Assembly (NCBI GenBank): GCA_003151425.1
Contig: PLXO01000149.1
Coordinates: 1-55,214 of the forward strand
From: Acetobacteraceae bacterium
Lineage (GTDB): Bacteria > Pseudomonadota > Alphaproteobacteria > Acetobacterales > Acetobacteraceae
Direction: 5' to 3'
Length of the DNA: 55,214 nucleotides
Shown here in pieces: positions 52,134-55,214 of the stretch. Numbering within the stretch: position 1 is the stretch's first letter; each line of letters opens with the position of its first letter. The position numbers were made by a program, and so were the translations under genes. Below the pieces are notes generated by a model, which saw only the letters and a list, made by a program, of their open reading frames with translations, ran no database searches and was not told where the DNA came from.

Positions 52134-52409
52134 ATGCCCGATCGCTACCGCCTCGAAATCGACATGCGCCCGGATGGCAGCTATCGCGAGCCAGTGAAGC
52201 CGCCGCTGGCCGCGCGCATCTTCTTCTGGGCCATCCTGGTGGCCACCGTCGCCGGCGGTGTTGTCGTCGCGGCGCTGGCGCTTTGGTTTGCCCTGGCGCT
52301 CATCCCGCTGGTGATCGGGGCGGCGCTCGTCGCGTATCTGGCGTTCCGCTTTCAGCTCTGGCGGTCCGGCGGATCACTCGGCGGCCGCGGGCCTCGGGTC
52401 CGCCGCTAG
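52134..52409 (+). CDS. Small membrane protein, two helices
   Basis: A 91-residue protein with a polar N-terminus (MPDRYRLEIDMRPDGSYREP) and two closely spaced hydrophobic segments (IFFWAILVATVAGGVVVAAL, ALALIPLVIGAALVAYLAF), then a basic tail (LWRSGGSLGGRGPRVRR). Homologues of this size are common hypothetical proteins in Acetobacteraceae as far as I recall. Its end overlaps the end of the convergent LLM gene by 36 bases. Confidence 0.65.
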   Translation: MPDRYRLEIDMRPDGSYREPVKPPLAARIFFWAILVATVAGGVVVAALALWFALALIPLVIGAALVAYLAFRFQLWRSGGSLGGRGPRVRR

Positions 52410-53408
52410 GCCGAATTCCTCCGCCAGCAGCGTGTAGGACCGCCGTCGCGCCGCCGGGTCGTGCACGGTGGTCAGGATGGCGATCTCCTCCACATCCAGG
52501 TCCGCCGCCAGGGTGCGCAGCCTGGCGCCGACCCGCGCCGCGGTGCCCCAGATCGATCGTTCCTTCAGTCGCTCGACATGGGCGCGCTCGCTGTCGGTGA
52601 AGCGGTGGCGCGCGGCTTCCTCCGGCGAGGGCAGCGGCACGAACAGGCCCCGGTCGCGTCCCAGCCGCCACATGGCGCGCGAGGAAAACAGGCGATCGGC
52701 GTCCTCCTCCGTCTCGCCGGCCACCGCCCAGACGCAGACGGCACCGTGCGGCTGCGGGTGGCGGAAGCTTGGCTTGTAGGTGTCGCGGTACAGCGACATC
52801 GCCTCGGCGGCGCCCTCGCCGTCGGTGATGAAGGCGGCGAAGCAGTAGGGTAGGCCGAAATGCGCCGCGACCTGCGCGCCGTAGTCGGAGCTGCCGAGGA
52901 TCCAGACCTCGGGCACGCTTGGCCCCTGCGGCTGGGCGCGCACGCTGCGGAACGGGTGGCCCTCGACGAGCGGCTGGCCGGACGACCAGGCGATCACGTC
53001 GCGCACCTGGGCGGGGAAATTGTCCGCCGCGGTGTTGGCGTTGGGATTGAGCGCGAAGGCAGTGCGGCCGTCGGAGCCGGGGGCGCGCCCGAGGCCGAGG
53101 TCGATCCGGCCGGGGGCGATGGCTTCCAGCACGCGGAACTGCTCGGCGACTTTCAGGCTGGAGTAGTGCGGCAGCATCACGCCGGCGCTGCCGACGCGGA
53201 TGCGGTGGGTGGTGGCGGCGATGGCGGCGATCATGATTTCGGGGGCGGTGCCGGCCTGGCTGTCGGAGTTGTGGTGCTCGGCGACCCAGTAGCGGGCGTA
53301 GCCGAGGGCCTCGCAGTGGCGGGCAAGGTCGAGGCTTTCGCGGATCGAGGTGTCCGGCATGCGGCCGGAGACGACGGTGGATTGGTCGAGGACGGAGAGA
53401 CGGATCAT
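52374..53408 (-). CDS. LLM-class flavin-dependent oxidoreductase (LuxA-like)
   Basis: A 344-residue luciferase-like monooxygenase. MIRLSVLDQSTVVSG at the start, YWVAEHHNSDSQAGTAPEIM, VGSAGVMLPHYSSLKVAEQF and IDLGLGRAPGSDG are diagnostic of the MsnO8/LuxA-like subgroup. The start ATG 53408 is nine bases after the SDR stop region, so it probably shares a transcript with the SDR gene. Substrate unknown. Confidence 0.9.
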   Translation of the reverse strand: MIRLSVLDQSTVVSGRMPDTSIRESLDLARHCEALGYARYWVAEHHNSDSQAGTAPEIMIAAIAATTHRIRVGSAGVMLPHYSSLKVAEQFRVLEAIAPGRIDLGLGRAPGSDGRTAFALNPNANTAADNFPAQVRDVIAWSSGQPLVEGHPFRSVRAQPQGPSVPEVWILGSSDYGAQVAAHFGLPYCFAAFITDGEGAAEAMSLYRDTYKPSFRHPQPHGAVCVWAVAGETEEDADRLFSSRAMWRLGRDRGLFVPLPSPEEAARHRFTDSERAHVERLKERSIWGTAARVGARLRTLAADLDVEEIAILTTVHDPAARRRSYTLLAEEFGLAADPRPAAAE

Positions 53409-53417
53409 GGCGCGATC

Positions 53418-54139
53418 CTACTCCGGATAGATCATCTTGCGCGTCACGCCGCCGTCGATGACGAACTCGGCGCCGGTGACGAAGCGGCTTTCCGGTCCGA
53501 GCAGCCACGCGGCGAGGCTGGCGATGTCGGCGGGTTGACCGACGCGGCCGGCGGGGTGGAATGCGTGGTCCTCCGCGCGCGGCGCGTCGCACTTGGTGAA
53601 GATCCAGCCGGGGCTGATGCAGTTCACCCTGATCTCCGGCCCGAGGCTGTCGCCAGGGCGTGGGTCAGCGCAACCAGACCGCCCTTGGAGGCGGCGTACG
53701 CCTCGGTATTCGGCTCCGACATGCGCGCGCGGGTGGAGGCGATGGTGACCACGGCGCCGTGCGTCGCACGCAGCAGGGTTTCGGCGGCGCGGACCAGCAG
53801 GAACGTGCTGGTCAGGTTGACGGCGAGCACGCGCGACCACTCGGCCAGGGTGAGATCGGCGAGCGGTTTGCGGATGTTGATGCCGGCGTTGCAGACCAGC
53901 CCATCGAGGCGGCCTTCCTGCGCGGCCAGGTCGGCGATCAGCGCGGTCACCGCGGCTTCGTCGGCGATGTCGCATGCGACCGCGCGGGTGTCTGGAGGGG
54001 CGCCGCTGGGGTCGCGATCGGCGATCACGACGCGCCAGCCGTCGGCGAGCAGGCGCGCGGCGACGCCGGCGCCGATGCCGCGAGCGCCGCCGCTGATCAG
54101 GGCGACGCGTGGGGTGGGGGAGGACAGGGTGGTAGCCAC
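53418..54139 (-). pseudogene. SDR-family oxidoreductase, apparent one-base frameshift
   Basis: The minus strand reads [20 protein letters not shown] (GxxxGxG in [11 protein letters not shown]), then NAGIN and the active site YAASKGG (YxxxK), up to THALATA. It then shifts frame at ~53650 to [18 protein letters not shown] and ...[20 protein letters not shown]. One missing base in the GACAGCCTCGGG region joins the two into a 240-residue classical short-chain dehydrogenase. All key residues are intact, so a sequencing error is quite possible. Confidence 0.78.
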
Positions 54140-54284
54140 GGTGCTCCGAGTTTGCTTCTCAGCCGCGCCGGCCTCAACCCCCGCAGAAGTAGGGGCGACG
54201 CCTCCGGGCTAGTCCCGGGGGTTGACCCCGGCCCGGCCGCCAAGCAAGTCGCTGTGATATCGTTCAGGGCGGGGATTGCACACT

Positions 54285-54980
54285 ATGTTGGATGACGGGT
54301 CGGGGTCGGAGGTGGACGCGGCGATCACGTCGCGACGATCGTTGCGGGCATTCCTGCCGACGCCTGTGCCGCGCGCGACGGTGGAGCATCTGCTGGATGT
54401 GGCGGCGCGCGCGCCGAGTGGAACGAACATGCAGCCGTGGCGAGGGCATGTGATGGCCGGGGGGCGGCTGCTTCGGTTCTGCGATGCGGTGGAGGCGGCG
54501 TTCCTGGCCGGCGAGCCGGAGCAGCGGGATTATCGCTACTATCCCGAGACGTTTTTCGAGCCCTATCTGTCGCGCCGGCGCGAGGTGGGGTGGGGGCTGT
54601 ATTCGCTGCTCGGGATTGGCCGGGGTGATACCGACAAGATGCGCATTCAGCATGCGCGAAACTTCCGTTTCTTCGGTGCACCGATCGGCGTGATCTTCAC
54701 CATCGACCGGCGGCTGGAGATCGGCAGTTGGCTCGATTACGGCATGTTCCTGCAGAATGTCATGGTGGCGGCGCGCGGGATCGGGCTCGATACCTGTCCG
54801 CAGGCGGCCTTCGCGGGTGTGCCCAATACCGTCCGCGCGGCGTTGGCGCTGCCGTTCCAGGACGTGGTCGTCTGCGGCATGGCTATCGGCCATGCCGATC
54901 CCGACGCAGTGGAGAACACGCTGCGGACGACGCGTGTGCCGGCGCGGGAGTTCATGAGCTTCACCGGGTTCGAGGATTGA
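54285..54980 (+). CDS. Nitroreductase family protein
   Basis: A 231-residue FMN-dependent oxidoreductase. SRRSLRAFLPTPVPRATVEH and ARAPSGTNMQPWRGHVM are the FMN-binding signatures, and LDYGMFLQNVMVAARGIGLD is typical of the dimer interface. It may reduce nitro groups, quinones or act in dehalogenation or ring reduction. ATG 54285 is preferred over TTG 54276. The RidA-like gene follows 15 bases downstream. Confidence 0.88.
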   Translation: MLDDGSGSEVDAAITSRRSLRAFLPTPVPRATVEHLLDVAARAPSGTNMQPWRGHVMAGGRLLRFCDAVEAAFLAGEPEQRDYRYYPETFFEPYLSRRREVGWGLYSLLGIGRGDTDKMRIQHARNFRFFGAPIGVIFTIDRRLEIGSWLDYGMFLQNVMVAARGIGLDTCPQAAFAGVPNTVRAALALPFQDVVVCGMAIGHADPDAVENTLRTTRVPAREFMSFTGFED

Positions 54981-54995
54981 GATGAGGTCGATTCA

Positions 54996-55214
54996 ATGAT
55001 CCAGCGCATCGGTCCGTCACGTCTGTCGGCGACGCGCGGACGCTCGGTGATCTACAACGGCGTGGTCACCACGGTTGCCACATCCGACACGAAGGAGCCG
55101 TCGCTCTACGCGCAGGCGCGCGATGCCCTGGCGAGGATCGATCGCAACCTGATCGAGGCCGGCACTGAGAGGCTGATCCGGAATGACCTCGGAATATTCT
55201 ACCGAGTCATTTCA
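54996..55214 (+). pseudogene. RidA/YjgF-like gene, cut by the window edge and apparently interrupted
   Basis: From ATG 54996 the frame reads IQRIGPSRLSATRGRSVIYN, VVTTVATSDTK, and QARDALARIDRNLIEAGTE, the N-terminal half of a RidA-like enamine/imine deaminase. Past AGT the expected 'dKsrIL' is replaced by ERLIRNDLGIFYRV, and the DNA from ~55167 contains a palindrome (AATGACCTCGG ... CCGAGTCATT) that looks like the end of an inserted element. The rest lies outside the window. Confidence 0.6.

Overview
The window is a GC-rich chromosomal segment whose gene content points to an alphaproteobacterium, most likely an Acetobacteraceae/Rhodospirillales member. This is an inference from the hemE / intergenic / PPSR / maf gene order, COQ7, a ferrochelatase with a Cys-rich tail, an HGGxTG-type protein, and many palindromic intergenic repeats. 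No rRNA, tRNA or CRISPR array was recognised.

Layout. 1-2.9 kb: branched-chain amino acid ABC transporter genes livM-livG-livF, with a long CACAGAG-type hairpin between livG and livF. 2.98-5.28 kb: a wrecked HEPN/MNT toxin-antitoxin pair whose HEPN gene is split by a ~1.6 kb insert; the insert carries a PD-(D/E)XK nuclease-like gene that is itself frameshifted by a 13-bp tandem duplication. 5.5-13.7 kb: housekeeping and metabolic genes (gluQ, esterase, HNH nuclease, MFS transporter, COQ7, dsbB, GST, epimerase, Rieske oxygenase). 13.9-17.3 kb: a minus-strand heme operon hemE-hemH-HAD phosphatase-hemJ. 17.27-17.56 kb: the hemE/PPSR intergenic region, the location of the chromosome origin in Caulobacter and relatives, carrying DnaA-box-like sites. 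17.56-23.3 kb: PPSR, maf, a class A PBP and prfB with its programmed frameshift.

23.3-30.4 kb is accessory: a frameshifted ParE-type toxin with its antitoxin, lying between near-identical copies of the prfB 3' end; a GxxExxY (PD-(D/E)XK-like) gene enclosed by 41-bp inverted repeats; a ~1151-codon Type IIG/IIL-like restriction-modification gene broken by a one-base deletion; and a hypothetical/HGGxTG gene pair riddled with a ~27-bp repeat. 30.6-41.5 kb: TPR-glycosyltransferase, quinone reductase, a translationally overlapping LVIVD-M20-patatin operon, and an SPFH/NfeD pair. 41.6-55.2 kb: small-molecule catabolism genes (EthD-like, SnoaL-like, two carboxylate transporters, beta-hydroxyacid and D-hydroxyacid dehydrogenases, amidohydrolase, Rieske oxygenase, two LLM flavin oxidoreductases, SDR, nitroreductase). 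The window ends in a RidA-like gene that appears interrupted by other DNA.

The main points are (i) the probable oriC, (ii) a family of long inverted-repeat elements, one with an internal GxxExxY gene and two without, and (iii) inactivated defence and toxin genes. Several one-base frameshifts could be assembly errors. The exact 13-bp duplication is harder to explain that way.
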